64,000 nucleotides of DNA, from contig OU612068.1 in NCBI GenBank assembly GCA_914767715.1, positions 25,358,001-25,422,000 on the forward strand, in the 5' to 3' direction. Below are positions 22,540-36,200 of this stretch, piece by piece. Source of the DNA: Membranipora membranacea (taxonomy: Eukaryota > Bryozoa > Gymnolaemata > Cheilostomatida > Membraniporidae). The stretch's first letter is position 1. The number at the start of each line of letters is the position of its first letter. Both the position numbers and the translations under genes were made by a program. Under the pieces are notes generated by a model. It searched no databases. It saw only the letters and a list, made by a program, of their open reading frames with translations, and was not told the DNA's origin.

Positions 22540-23625
22540 ATGTCTATCACAGAAAACTCTACATCACGATGGACTCTCCACAAGTCTATGCTACCACGGG
22601 AAGTTGCTATTATCCCTATTTTAATAACACTAGGCATCTTAGTAAATAATATATTGCTGCTTATTACATTTCGGCGTATGCGAAAACTGCAGGTACAGCA
22701 TTTCTTTATGATAGGCTTAGCACTGGCTGACCTGCAGACCATCTTGCCTTACAGTGTCTCTATATATGTGGTGATCAGAGGAGAAGTCTGGCTCACTGAT
22801 AGGCTCTGTAACTTACTCGGATCAGAGATCATAGTCACCATCGGCACGACTACCTGGTTACACAGCGCTATGTGTATCGAAAAATGCTTCACAATTCTAA
22901 AACCGATCCAGCACAGAGCATTTATCGTTCGATCAGAAGCTAAAAGGATGGCGAAAGGGATCATAGTGGCATGTTTCATCTTTCCACAACCACTACTACT
23001 TATTTATTCTTTCTTTGATTTGATTGATATATCCTTCAGACCCTATACAGGGTTTTGCTCTTTTGAGACTAGTTTAAATCTGATATTATTGGTTCTAAGC
23101 TTTTTCATTGTCATTCCGATTATTATTCAAATAGTTACAACCTCCCTCATGCTTAGAGTAACAGTAAATCTGAGGGGTAGCAACAGACAACACACCCTGA
23201 TGGCAATGAGAACAGTTGGATTAACTATAGGGATATACTGGGCATGCTGGATACCATTTGTTATAGATATTGTATGGTCAATACTACCAATCGAGCCTAC
23301 TTCTCCTGATTGGATGGAGTTTGTCACCGGAACAGGAGTGCTCCTCAACAGCGGGATGAGTTGTCTTATCTACAAAGCCTGTCTGCCCCATTTCAAAAAA
23401 GAATTCACTTCTTTGATACGATGGTGCTGTTGTACATTCAAGAGCACATTGCCTCATGATGGAGCTGTATCCTCATCGGGAAACTTACAGACATTTTCCT
23501 CCGGAACCTCAGTTTATACTAAATCTGTGTGTGATGTCGTCACTATAACAACAAGCCGATTGAACGTCGACAGAAATGATCAGCCTTGTCAGCCAGATAT
23601 CCAAGTAGAAGATTTTTCTTCGTGA
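22540..23625 (+). CDS. Rhodopsin-like (class A) G-protein-coupled receptor
   Basis: Intronless, 361 residues. The N-terminus has one N-glycosylation site ('ENST'). Seven membrane helices: TM1 about 22-45 ('GILVNNILLL'), TM2 55-79 ('LALADL'), TM3 94-115 after Cys in 'DRLCNLL', TM4 133-156, TM5 178-203, TM6 218-245 with 'CWIPF', TM7 256-280. Cys in extracellular loop 2 ('GFCSF') can pair with the TM3 Cys. The DRY position reads 'EKC' in 'MCIEKCFTIL', and the NPxxY position reads 'SCLIY' after 'LLNSGM'. The Cys cluster 'WCCCTF' after TM7 suggests palmitoylation, and the tail is Ser/Thr-rich. It would couple an unknown ligand to G proteins at the plasma membrane. The altered switch motifs could mean unusual coupling; they do not show loss of function. 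Ligand class not assignable. Confidence 0.92.
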   Translation: MSITENSTSRWTLHKSMLPREVAIIPILITLGILVNNILLLITFRRMRKLQVQHFFMIGLALADLQTILPYSVSIYVVIRGEVWLTDRLCNLLGSEIIVTIGTTTWLHSAMCIEKCFTILKPIQHRAFIVRSEAKRMAKGIIVACFIFPQPLLLIYSFFDLIDISFRPYTGFCSFETSLNLILLVLSFFIVIPIIIQIVTTSLMLRVTVNLRGSNRQHTLMAMRTVGLTIGIYWACWIPFVIDIVWSILPIEPTSPDWMEFVTGTGVLLNSGMSCLIYKACLPHFKKEFTSLIRWCCCTFKSTLPHDGAVSSSGNLQTFSSGTSVYTKSVCDVVTITTSRLNVDRNDQPCQPDIQVEDFSS

Positions 23626-23808
23626 ATTCAAAACCTGGACTTACACTCTTTTGCTTGTTGCACTGATTGTGCTACACAAAGTGATAAATGCGATGGCCGT
23701 TTTGTTTATTCAGAGGCTTACTAACAACAGAGACACTGCTACTAGTGAAGTCATGGCATTACATAAGATGGCACGTGACAGTTTGGATATGTTCTATTAC
23801 TTAGAATG

Positions 23809-23814
23809 AATAAA
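23809..23814 (+). terminator. Polyadenylation signal, GPCR
   Basis: AATAAA 184 bases after the GPCR stop codon. Confidence 0.55.
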
Positions 23815-25123
23815 AATGCCTGGACTGTTTGTGACAAGTCATAGGTCATGTTAAAAAACTCAAGACAACCTTTTGTCAATCATCATTTACATTTTTAAGA
23901 CATATTTTTGATCATTTACAAAGGCCTGTCGATATTAGAGGTAGTCAAAAAGCTATTTTCAGCTGTCTTTATTCTAACTGGCCCCAGATATGTGTCAATT
24001 AATAGTTTCCTATTAAGCACCATCTTCTGGATCTAATAACTCTAGATTTCAGGTATATATTACCAATAAATTTGTTATTGTGGAATTGTGCGATAACTTT
24101 AAAGCTATTGTTGCGCTTTCTGGTTTATGACATTTGCCAACGTAAAAAAGAATATAAATCACATGCCATTAAACATATTTTTCAAAGACTTTATCCAAAC
24201 TTAAGAAGACGATGCTCTGAAATTAGAGCTCTTCATACACATTTATATGTTATAAAGTGATAAAGAGAGCATAAATTTAGCGGTTGAGAAAAGTTGAGAA
24301 GGATTTTCTTTCCAGTGAAGCTAATAGTTTCAATTGTGTCCGTAGGCTATTTAAAAGGTTGCCACACTACTCTTAGATAGCCTGAGACCTTCAAAATGAT
24401 ACCAAATATGGGGAGCCACAACTATAGCTTTAACCTTTTCAGATCAGTTACCGCCAAGTCATTACATCCGATTTATTGCATTTTCTGTATTGGCAGATCC
24501 AATTTATACATTTGATCATATCTTGATCGTCAAATTAAAGTAATCACAAACAAACATAACAATTGACAACACTGCTTTAGCAATCTTGCAAAACGCCACA
24601 CACATAGTTAGCACCGATATGAGGTCAGAGTGCTAATTAAACTATGACACGAACAACTGATTTCCAAACTCAAGTTGACCGGAAGGAAGGAAGGATGAAT
24701 GTCATAATGTAGGAAGTGTTTTTTATACATTTTATTGGCAACTATATCTTTTACTTTGTCCGTACAGTGCAAAATGAAAATTAAAAAGAAAGAAAGTCAG
24801 ATCAAGTATAGAAATTACTTTAGAGCTGCACGCTTAAAAGATTGCTGTTACTGTTAAAAGGTTATTATTCTATTATTTACTCACTCAAACAGTGGAACGT
24901 GAAGGTTGGTAATGGGTATAGAAACATTATAGTGATACGACTCACGAAAAACAGTATGGCACAAATTCTGATACAAAGATTGTTGAAAAACAGTGAAAAT
25001 CTCAATGAAAAAATTCAATTATGATTTTAGAAAGCAATCTCTGCACTGGAAGGTTGTTATGACATGGCTTGATATCTTCTGGAGAACTTTCTTCAGCCGG
25101 TCAATGAAGAGTTAGTTAAGACT

Positions 25124-25375
25124 AGGAGGTGGCTCAATTGGTTAGAGCGCAGTTCCTTTAGCAATCAAATGTTGAAGGTTGAGGGTTCGAATCCCACTGT
25201 AGTTCATTTACTACTGGGGTTTGATTGGCCCCCAGGTGTGCTTCGACCAGCTTGCAAACAGAGAGCAACCTGGCGCAGATAATGCTGCTTTGCCCCTGAG
25301 GCAATTAATATTTCACCGCCCATGCTTTGGGATGTGTTGTGTGATATGACATCTTGATTTAAATCAACCATCTTT
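25124..25375 (+). mobile_element. tRNA-derived SINE, family 1, copy A
   Basis: Head with 'GGTGGCTCAATTGGTTAGAG' (box A) and 'GAGGGTTCGAATCCCAC' (box B), then the family body 'CCCCCAGGTGTGCTTCGACC' and 3' part 'CGCCCATGCTTTGGGATGTG'. The head is clearly tRNA-like, but a mature tRNA cloverleaf and acceptor stem are not conserved, so this is a SINE and not a tRNA gene. Confidence 0.82.
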
Positions 25376-26253
25376 AAATCAACAATAATTACCAAGTTCA
25401 TCATGAGGCGTCTACATATTTGCACCAAACAGTTGTATACACAGCACTCAAGAATTTGTGAAAATATGCAAGAAAAAATATATCAGGATCATTAGGTAGA
25501 GACAATCAGATACTGAAGGCTTTCTAACAGGATAAAAATATCTGTCTGTACATAAGAACAAAGCAGCAGAGAGATGGTGAATTTCGTTAATTATGTCACT
25601 GACAAACTACATCTGTTGGGACACAAATAAAGGCTCTGTTACATTAAGCTCATACCAGCACCTAGTCTATGTGCTCAGACAGCTGAAAGTGGGAGCTTGT
25701 GGAATCAAACAGTGTACACTTGGAATCTTATTTGATCAGACAATTATTAGCTTTTATAAATAAAAATAGAAACAGTATGGATAACTTGGTTCATATCAAC
25801 TTTGAACAACTCCCAATATCATGAAAGTGACGCTCAACATACAGTTGGATTTTAATTAGACAAACTGGATTACAGCCAAGCTATTTGTTAGACACACACA
25901 AGGGCGGTTTTGTCCCGTTGATTTGTTGTGTTTTGTTAGTTAGAAAAGGCAGTAAACTTAGCATTATGGTTCCAGTTTCATCATTTATTTTGTTTTTGTT
26001 TTCTTTTTTGAAACAGTAAACTTGTTTAAATCTGGTTTAAGGTAAGCGACTGTCAGCTTAAACTGTCACTGCAATTCAACTGTAGGATTCAGCCAAATGC
26101 TGGCGCACCAAGTCGCATAAACATGTGCCAAGTTGCACTGATTCAAAGCAGACTTTCAACATGTTACCCCAAGTCACAGATCTATGTAATAAGTCACATC
26201 CATAGCCGTTTAGCATTGTATATGTCTATGGTAACAGTTACACCTGATTCCGT

Positions 26254-26438
26254 GACAAAATGCCATCGGGTCAAAATGTCAGTGAGCATAATGCCATTGC
26301 CATAATGCCAGGGTCATAATGGCAGGGTCATGGTGTCATAGGTGATAACACCACGGCACACTATACCGACATTATGGCACCTATGACATCATGACCCTGC
26401 CATTATGGCAATGGCATTATGCTCACTGGCATTTTGTC
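26254..26438. repeat. Large palindrome built from 'CATAATGCCA'-type motifs
   Basis: The left arm starts GACAAAATGCCA and the right arm ends TGGCATTTTGTC. Between them, GTGAGCATAATGCCATTGCC, CAGGGTCAT and TGTCATAGG on the left have inverse partners on the right. The left arm is longer because a short motif is duplicated. Related motifs go on to about 26470. A fold-back or tandemly mutated MITE. Confidence 0.75.
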
Positions 26439-27268
26439 CCTATGGCATCTTGACCATGGCATTATGGCCGGGTACTGTTAAGCCACAACAGACATTCTTC
26501 AGGTCACCACACAAAATCATACATACAGGGCCAAGTCACGCATACAGAATACAGGTAAAACTAAGTCACTAGAGCGTTCTCCTGGTCAAACCAAGTCACT
26601 ACATACATATTCACCACAGTACAACGATCCACAAAGATGCCAATCCCATAGTATCAATGTTGTATTGACATCACCATAAACATTATAAATACTGTTGAAG
26701 TATTTATATGTCTGCGGATCATCCAACAGTCATCACACCCATTCCTAGTCACGTCAGACGGTTAAAACCATAGAGTTATATATTTAAATAGAGATGAAGG
26801 TTACACATGATGAATAAGTGATGATAAAGATGAGGATGGAGAATAGAAGATGTAAGTTGTAAGTTATAAAGTGTGTCAAGTGAAGTACACTTCAACATTC
26901 AACAATCAATATAAATATTAATACCAGGGGCCAAATATATACTACATCAAATAACATGAAACAGGCATGTCAATTTGCTGTCAATTCATGTGGAATAGAT
27001 CAACGCACTTTCATCAGCAACAGCGACAGCCCTGGAAAGCTGGACTGGATGGCATTGATGCACAGGGCTCACTATATTATCAACAACTCCGCACTATATG
27101 TTAGGTACAAACTTATTCATAGGAAGTCATATTGTTGTATCATGTTATTTAAATCCAAAGCACTCTTCATCAATAGAATGGCACATCCTACAGACTGGGA
27201 CAGATAATAGTTTTAATCCTTGACAGGAGATTGTAAATGCACTGATGAGTGCTCATATAAATACTCAC

Positions 27269-30200
27269 CATCACAGGGAAAGTTTCTACATCTAACAGAT
27301 TCATTAAACTCTCCAGCACAATCTGATCCATAGAACTGAGGAGTCGGGTTATCACAGTCTCTGATACGAAAACTCCAACATGTGACGCTACAGTTAGTCC
27401 ATTCAGTCCAACTCGACCAACCGCCATCAACTTAATGAACAAATGTAACATAATTATTCAAATTTTCAACCCCAAATGAACTAGACAAACAATAGAAACC
27501 CACTGAGTATATAAACATTTGTAACTGCTCTTCAGATGCTATCAGTGGCAGCAGCTGTTTGTGATAAATTGGATGCCTGAAAATGTGGTTGGTGTCTGCT
27601 ACTCCTCAGATCAACAACCAACAATGGGACTGATCAAGGAGTATATTTTGGCCAATACGGCAGCTAGGGTAGTGATGGGTTGTTAAATAAGGATGTTACA
27701 GTCACCTCGCAATCGTTATCAGATTATTTCTCAGACCAACTTTCTCTATGTAGACTGTTGCTTTCGACTGTATTAAATATATACAAGCCAGATTTACTAT
27801 GAAAGCTTAATAGATTATAATGAATTGAATAAATTATCTAATGAAAGTTGGTATATGTGCGGCTTGGTAATATTTGATAGTAAGGGTTCCTCCACCCTCA
27901 TCCTATTCAGAGCCGCGCAGCCAATCAATGCACTGATATCCTTACTTGGACATGAGCTGTTGAAGCACCAGGACACATCAGTGTTGTTGCCTACACAATC
28001 AGCTCCTCCGTTTAGCGGTGCTGGACTGTCACATAATCTTGTTCTTGTGATATTCTCATAAGCACAGAAATCAGCTTGACATGACGACCACTGTCCCCAG
28101 GCACCCCACATCCCATCTTCGATCTCTGCAATATAAATATCATTATCTTAGCTTCATAGAACAGTGGAACAATCTTGACAATATTATTAATGTAGCTCAA
28201 TATTGGGAGCTATGCTCCAATGAGAAATGAACTGAAAACTCCATATGCAACGCATTATCAAAATTGGAAATGGATTGAGCAATCGATTGATGAATATTAA
28301 TTTTATGAGTAAATTGTCGTTTTGAAACCTCCCATGTTGTGTGTTCCTTACCTTCAAAATAAACGTTGAGAAATTGTGATTCTGAGTCAAAAAACTTGAC
28401 AAAGCAAATCTACCAATAGTTTAAGAGCCAAATCTGAACTCCAACGACAGCGTTTTGCTTTTAGAGGTGCAAAATACTTACGCATTCCATATTCACAGAG
28501 CGCATACTTATTGTCAGAGCAATCAACTGACTCCCACTCCCAGTCAGATGAAGGGTTGGCAACAACACATAAATCTGTTGTGCTCTCTGAGCCCGAGTTC
28601 CAATGATTCCAGCTAGATGATAGGGGATTATCTTGATCCCACTCGTAACGGGAGGATATAGGATTGTATTTCAAGCCTATGTAATACCCATCATTCGTAG
28701 GGGAGGTGAAATCAGATCTGGAAAAGCAAGTGGATTGGCCACAGGTGAACAATGACCAAATGATGAGGGTTATCTAAGCAGATATGTAGTCCAAGCATAG
28801 ACTTAATAGCAATAATGATAGTTTATTGCAGATGTGTCGCCCACTTTCAGTTTGTTCATGAGGCAGAGAGAAAGAGCAAATTCAGGAGGCCTAACCATGT
28901 TATTGTATTACTGTCGTATATTGCCAGTCACTGAATAGAAATGGAGATTTGAATCCAATAATAAACTGCATGTCCACTATCATATATAAAATACAGCAGT
29001 CACAGTTTGCAGATTGATACAATTTTTACCAAGGTGTCCTGAGGTGTAGTGGACAGGGGATCGAAATTTGAAATCGCTTGCTACTAACTATTGAAAACAT
29101 TAGTCTGCTTGTCATGAACAACGCAAATTTCTCTATTTATTCTCCATAGTGACTTTATTTACAGTAAGCCCCTGTATATCCAGGCTAAGCCTACCTTGCC
29201 ACTATCCTGTGTAGTTCTGAGAGCATGTCCTCGTTATTTATAACAGCCAGCCTGGCCAGCTGTGTCGTCTGGTTTCTACACTGCGCCAGTGCAGTCACAT
29301 AATCACCAGTCGGGGTCGTTAGGAAATAGTAGCAAGCGTCAAACGTTCCATAGACTACCTTATAGCTATCGTCAACAAAACAAGCTGCCGGAGTGAAAAG
29401 GAGATAATCAAGAATTAATTGCAATAGATTCACGTTTAGACATCTGTATGCTAGCACATAAGAAATTGTAGGCGTTTATTTAGTATTATTGTCATATAGT
29501 GGAGTTTTACAAAGTAAGTAATGTTACACTTACATATTGTTGATATCATAGAGGGAGATCCTGTACAGTTGTCCCCTCCTAGCTGAGGTTCTGGGTCAGA
29601 ACAGTTTCGAGTACGATACGCTATATTACCCTCTCCACATATTGATTCTGTATCAAGTGAACAGTTTCTCCAACCAGACCATTCTGACCAGAGGCCATCG
29701 ACTACAAAGAAGATGATTCAGTCATTTTGTTTCTACCTATAGCCGTGTAAGATTCGCTCCTTGAGGTATGCAGCTTATCAGCTAGGGGAAAGCAACTCTA
29801 ATGAAGGCAAATTTCCTCAAATATATATCTTTGGCACGGCATGCACAGATATTTATTCACGGATTACGGGAACATCTCTGACCTTGTAAAAGCATAGGAC
29901 AATATTAAAATATGGTTGTAGGGATGTTATTTTAATCTTTGATTGGTCCACATGTTCAATGATGCTATGGCCAACCACTTGAAAACCTCTGGAAAGCAGC
30001 CTGACTAAGTTTTCGAAAGGTGTGACTGGGTCATCAATCAATGCATTGCAAGAAAGCTGCCGGATTTAATTACTGACACAACATTATATACTGAAGGATT
30101 TTATCCACAAAAAGCCATTCTGCTGTGTATTTACCGCTAATTCATGAATCGATATCAGTGATGGTATGTATAGGTAAATACACTGAAACAAAGGAAAGGA

Positions 30201-33200
30201 TCAATAATCCCACAGAATAAGGTTATTTTCCGTCCCCATATTGGAAATCCATGGTTGTAATATCATGATATTTATAAATTAACACAGTAAGCAGGGGAAT
30301 GGAGGGTGGATTGGTCGATCAACACAGTTTTAGAGGAGTGAAACTTACTGATTATCTCTAACTTACCTTTCTGATAGGCACAGTGGAAGTTCTTGTCTGA
30401 GTCCGTTTGAGTCTCCTTCCAGACACATTCCTCAGAATCACATGTCATGTAGACTAAGGCCTCAGTAACATTAGCACTGTAACACATAGTCAGTGGGTAC
30501 AAGAAGATTCGGACGGAAGAAACAAAGATAAGACAATCCTTAAACATACAGCAGTAAACATAACAGGTGTGCAAGAGACAAAGGAGTTTGGGACAAAATT
30601 CCTGATAAGCCATTGGTTAAGCAGGGAAAATGGGACAAAACTCCCTTAGTAAAGTAACAATGGACAGGTTTATTTTTTTAACTGCATTTGTAACGCCAGT
30701 GAGAGAACAGATGCTGGATTGGTCTTTTATGTGACTCTAGATGTTCATATTACTTTACCTGCCGTATTCCCAGTTTTCGAAGCCATCTGACACGTTCTGC
30801 CCGTTATAAGACCAGGTATACTCAGAAGTTGTCTCGTTCCATGCTATACCCAACCAGAAATCTCCTGTATCTCCAGAAATTCTGTGTATAAAAGAATGTA
30901 AGGTTAGGTTAGGTCAGGTAAAAAATAGTTAGATTGGTCAAACTAATTGAAGTGCTAAGTTTTTCAATTCAGCAATTTTTTCCTTATTTATAAATTATTG
31001 TAAGCATTAAATGGCATATAGGTTAAAAGTTAAACGAGCATCTAATTTCTCAAATGAGCAATTTTTTTCTAGTTACTCAACTGGTTGTGGATCCTATGTT
31101 AGGAAAATATTCTATTCAAATATTAGCGACAGATTACAATACCACATTCTCAACAAGGTAGTTGGGGTCACCAAATGAAAAAGGATTCGGGAGCACAAAA
31201 CAGATGGATTCGCCATTTATACATTATTGTCACAAACCTTAAATAGGCAACAAAGTCATCATATTTTGTTTGCGTATCCAGAGTAATGAAGTTTGCACTG
31301 GCTCCATATGTACTTTTACACTGCGCGTATGCCTCTGCATTAGTGGCAGCATCTCCACCAGTGTAGGAAGCCACCCAGCTGTAAAATGTCCCATTATCTG
31401 ACATCCAGGGAACACAGTCTGCTAGTCCATCTACAGCAATGTTATAATATGAATACTTGGTGAGATGTATTGTAGTATTTCAAGGATGTAAATGTTTTTG
31501 AGGTACTTCATACATGATTCCAAAGCATGTTTTACAATCCTTCAGCAAAACAGAGATATATATGTACCCAGTGTGTAGGCTCTGATTGGCTGGTGTATTT
31601 CCAACCAACAGCCAATCATATCAGAGCCGATACATTGGCCAATATATATGGTGAGATATGAGAGGATAATCCTGGTCCTGCTACCAAGAAGTATTTAAGC
31701 AGTATTCTCGTTATAAACCAATAAGTACCTTGTGAAGTGGTTTGATATTGATCTCCAGGACAGTCAGCACCTCCGAGCATAGGTGCAGGGTTAGAACACT
31801 CCCTCTCTCTGATATAGTTGTCAGCGGGCGGTGTGAGTGAGCAGTTAGCATGTCCGTTACATGCAGAGAACGCCTCCCACTCGGCCCAGTGACCATCAGC
31901 TGTTGATAGATAGCAATATATTCATCTCAACAAACACACTCAAATGAGAAACCAGTGTTCAAGAAGTCATCCGTCAATTTAATGAGGATAATATGTTTTC
32001 CTACGGTTGACAAGCCCTAAGATGGAACAACTGCACTTAAAAAATTTTTTGTCGTCAAAAAATTAAGGGTAAATAAACAAGAAGACGTTTCGATTTCATT
32101 ATGTCGCTTGCTTTGCTTTAGCTCAAGTTCCATGATGTAAGTAGAAGAAAGTAAATTCAATTTGATGTGTAGATTGGCTTCTGTTAGTGTAAGTGGAGTT
32201 CAGACTTACTTTTGATATACTGACAGAGTACGCCTTTCTCTTCAGTATCAGTAGCTTCTAACCATTCACAGGATCCAGCACAATTTTTATAAGGATGGAG
32301 ATTTCCCGAGACGGCGCTGTAATATTTCATGCAATATAATACAATATAATCTAATCTAATACAATGACCCTCCCTATATTCAACAGTGCTGTTTGCGTAA
32401 AAAAACCTTTTTTTTTAAAATACACCTAAACACATACTTCAATGCCTTCTTATTGTTTCTTCTTTTTTTTTTCACATGGTCTTATTTGCTTCTTGCATTC
32501 ATAACGTTCATAACAATAATAATAATGTAATATTATGTTAGACAACTAAATTAACTTGTGGCTCAAAAATGGAGAAAACTAAAATGCTAAGCATGAGACT
32601 TCAACCTCAAAGAAGATTAGAACCTTCTATTTGCCTTGTTCACGATATACAAATATTCCTACGGTTGTTAGAACACACATATCGCAATAACTGAGTGTAT
32701 ACAATCATTCATCCCTAGTAGCGGAAGTAATAAACCTCAACCAGGGTAGAGAGGGGACTCTTCTGGATTGCCCTGATTGTCGTATCTTCAGCAGTTCCAT
32801 TGTAAGAAAACTATTAGAAATAGTTACAGTTTGAAGTTTGAGGTATTGAATGCTGATGGTGATGACCTACTTGGTGAAGAGATGGTATCCCTCAGAAACA
32901 TTTGCTCCAGTTGTAGACCATATATACTGCTGCGATGTGTCGTCCCACGACATTCCTAGCCAGACTCCTCCGTTTATGGGTTGACCCATAATCCTAAAAT
33001 CATTAAATGACAGATGATAATACAGCTGTGAGCTAGTGCCTAGTGCCTAGTGCCTAGTGCCTAGTGCCTAGTGCCTAGTGCCTTGTGCCTAGTGCCTAGT
33101 GCCTAGTGCCTAGTGCCTAGCATGCACGTCTATTTGATATTCAATGTCCATAAAGTCCAAAAATCTTATACTTCTGTCTCACCTCAATGTTCCTCGCAAA

Positions 33201-36200
33201 GCTTCATACTTTTCCTGTGTATCGATGACTAAATAGACAGCGCTGCCGGGGATAGCATCCTCACAGGCCTCCAAACCAGCTGCAAAGTTAGCTGGATTGT
33301 CACGATAAACGCAGCCCAGAAACGTACCATCATCTGCTAACCAGTAATGGCTGTTCTCAAAACAGTCTGTGTAAGAATAAATCACTCAAGTTATTCACTC
33401 TGTTGACCAGTGACTTGCTAAGGACAGGATTTGATTGAATTATTCAGACAGCAATCGGGTTTGTTCTCGAATCTGACAAGTCATTAAGTAGACTTACATC
33501 ATAGACATTCCACGATCAGTTTTAAGCAAGATGTCCTAAATAGTGATAGCAATTATTTTTATAGTTTCTGTTGGTATGGCGTTAATCTGCTTCATGATAA
33601 TTTATTTTTTAGTTTGCAAGGATTGTTGATCCTTAAATAAATATTTTCTCAAAATCGATCAAACCAAACTATCAAAACTCTCTAGTCATTGCATCAGCTC
33701 TCAAATACTAATTGTAAATACATGACTTTTTACCAATGGTTGCTCGAAGACGGAGTGATGACAAAAGGCAGGCATAGAAAATAATAGAACATGTAATGGT
33801 GTGTGCAAAGCCGCTGGGTTTGTGTATTTAGAGGGGGAGGGGGAATGTATTAAATTGTCTTAGAGGATCGGAATTGTTTTTATTTTAGCAAAAATAGCTC
33901 ACCAACAAGAGTGAGTGCCTGTAGACCGGGGCCTTCACAATCTCTTCCACCGAGCCCAAGCTGCGGGACGGGGGCTGTACATGTCCTGGTTCTGGTATGT
34001 GTAACACCACCAGTGCAGTTATTATTGCCTGGACACTCTGCTAAGGCAGACCAGTCAGTCCAACCGCCATGTGCTGAAAATAACAATACAACAACACCAA
34101 AGTTATTATTTTGAACTATACTGGTCAATTTGCACTTTAAATACCTAAATACAAAAATGCAGAAACATTACATAAAGAGGTTCATACAATGTAAAAACTT
34201 TACCTAATGCCGGCACAGCTTCAGGTATGAGTCAAATTTCTTATTCAGTTTCCCGGCGTAACAGCACAGAGTATCTCAATTACTAGAAACAACTTATAGG
34301 TATATTGATGCAGAAAAAACATTGCTTCTTTCTCATGAAAAGGAGCTCAAGCGGCATTGAATTGATATAAGAATCAATAACGTGAAGAGCTGACTCACGA
34401 TCTGAGCTAGCAAAGAACTTACTATCCAAGAAGCGACATATGAACTGTCTATTATTAGTACAGGCTTTCTCTGCAGATTGGAGAGAACAGTATCTAGTAC
34501 CTTCAGTATTGCTGCACTTGACTTTCAAGGACTGTTTATTCTCCAGAGTACTACTGGGCTCGTTTCTGCAAACAGAAACGCAAACAATTCAAAACGCGAC
34601 TCAGCTTTACAAAATACATTGGTGTCACAACTTTTCCAAACATTTGAAGGCCATCCAATATCATATATTAAAATTGTTTTTCATCAAAGACCACAAATCA
34701 CGGAATGATTGGCATCAGAGAATTAAACATAAATTGCAAAAACCATTTGAATACGGTTTGGGATCGAAGTGGATGGGGAAAATTAGAGCTTGAGCGGGTT
34801 TCGAACCCGGTCCTGAACCCGGTCCTGAACCCGGTCCTGTACCTGTATCGTACCTTGTGTGAGGAATAGGTCTGGTTTCGGCAGTTCGACACATCAGGCT
34901 TTCCTTTTACTAAAGTACTATGTTAATCATCAAGTATCCGAGTTGAAATAGGCCTATTTGATTTTTGTCTGCTGTTATCAATTTTTTACCAGCAAAATTC
35001 AAAATCCAGTCCTATAGAGTATGCATTACACCAACTCAACGAAGACCAGCTTAATGTAGCAACCTAGGAGTTTGGGACAACTCCCTTCAGTTCCAGGACT
35101 GCATTGTGGTGATATTCTTATGGGGGTTATTCCCTCTCCAGAAGTAGGAGGCAAAACTAAAGGAAAATATTGTGATGATTATCACTCACTTGCTCCAGTG
35201 ACCGGTTTCAGGTATTCGGCTATCATCTTGATTCCTATACCCAAGAGCTAGACTTTCTCGTTGCATTCCTATCAGGTAGGTTTGAAGCGAACTCGCATCA
35301 CTGCATAAGAAAAACAGGGAACCTGCTTAGACAAACTAAGGGTCACAATTTGACATTTGATATTAATGGCATACCACTAATTCACCTTAACATGCCGTCA
35401 GGGTTCACAATCTGTTATTCTTCTATATTTAAGTATTTGCATAACACCACGTTATATCTGAGCCGAACATAGGGGGCCTTGTCTGCAGACTCTGATAGCT
35501 AAGCAGTCACAATGTTGTTGGCTTTGGTAATTGCTTGTATAATGTTGTTATCTTCTCATTAACCATGTGCTGTATGTACTAATGCTTTTGTCTCTGCACT
35601 GGCTTTGTCATTGGCTGTTTGTTTCGTTTGTCTCGGGTACTGTTACTGATATATAAAATACCCCAGATGAGTAGAAATTGTCTAGAGTTTCGTTATTTCA
35701 AGCCTTGGTGAAATGGCGAACGTCTTCTCCTGCGAATACTTCATCTCTCTAGGGTATATGTATTTATGGGAAAGGGAACTTATCTGACCCAGCGCAAGCA
35801 CACGGCTATCCATGTATGGTTGTAGCAATGAATTTCTTTTTGTAGATTGGTCCACTAGTTCAGCAAGGCTACAGCCAACTAATAAGTTAAACATTTGTAG
35901 ATCAGCATGCCTCAAGTTTGAGAAGGTTGGTTGATAGGTCATTTACTGACACAAAGGTATATACTGATGGAATTTTATTCTGCATATCTTGCCAACAATT
36001 CATGAATTTATACCAACAAACTTTAAACTTCACAGCCAATCAAAACAATGCCAAGACAGAAACACAAGCACATGCCATATGGCGGTACAGTACACTACAC
36101 AGCTGGTAAATAGTTGATGGCACCATAGCAGCACTAACCAACACCAGTCGAATGCACAGCTTTCAGTATACGGTATATTTATACTTACAGTATATTTTCA

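Larger units (their letters stand above)
23626..27268. other. Gene-poor spacer
   Basis: Apart from the GPCR 3' UTR, a SINE (25124-25375) and a large inverted repeat (26254-26438), I see no supported gene. The last exon and 3' UTR of the minus-strand mosaic gene, whose last resolved exon ends at 27269, must lie in the right part, but no unique candidate stands out. Confidence 0.5.

Noticed and set aside
23941-25020. Short plus-strand open frames after the GPCR
   Set aside because: No similarity, no splice continuation and AT-rich composition like the spacer.
25124-25210. Possible tRNA gene (box A and box B with good matches)
   Set aside because: Followed by a body shared with other copies and without a complete cloverleaf; a SINE head.
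27014-27039. Possible last coding exon of the mosaic gene (acceptor CCAG, short Cys-rich end, TGA)
   Set aside because: Phase fits, but the acceptor is weak, two other AGs nearby also fit, and there is no similarity to decide.
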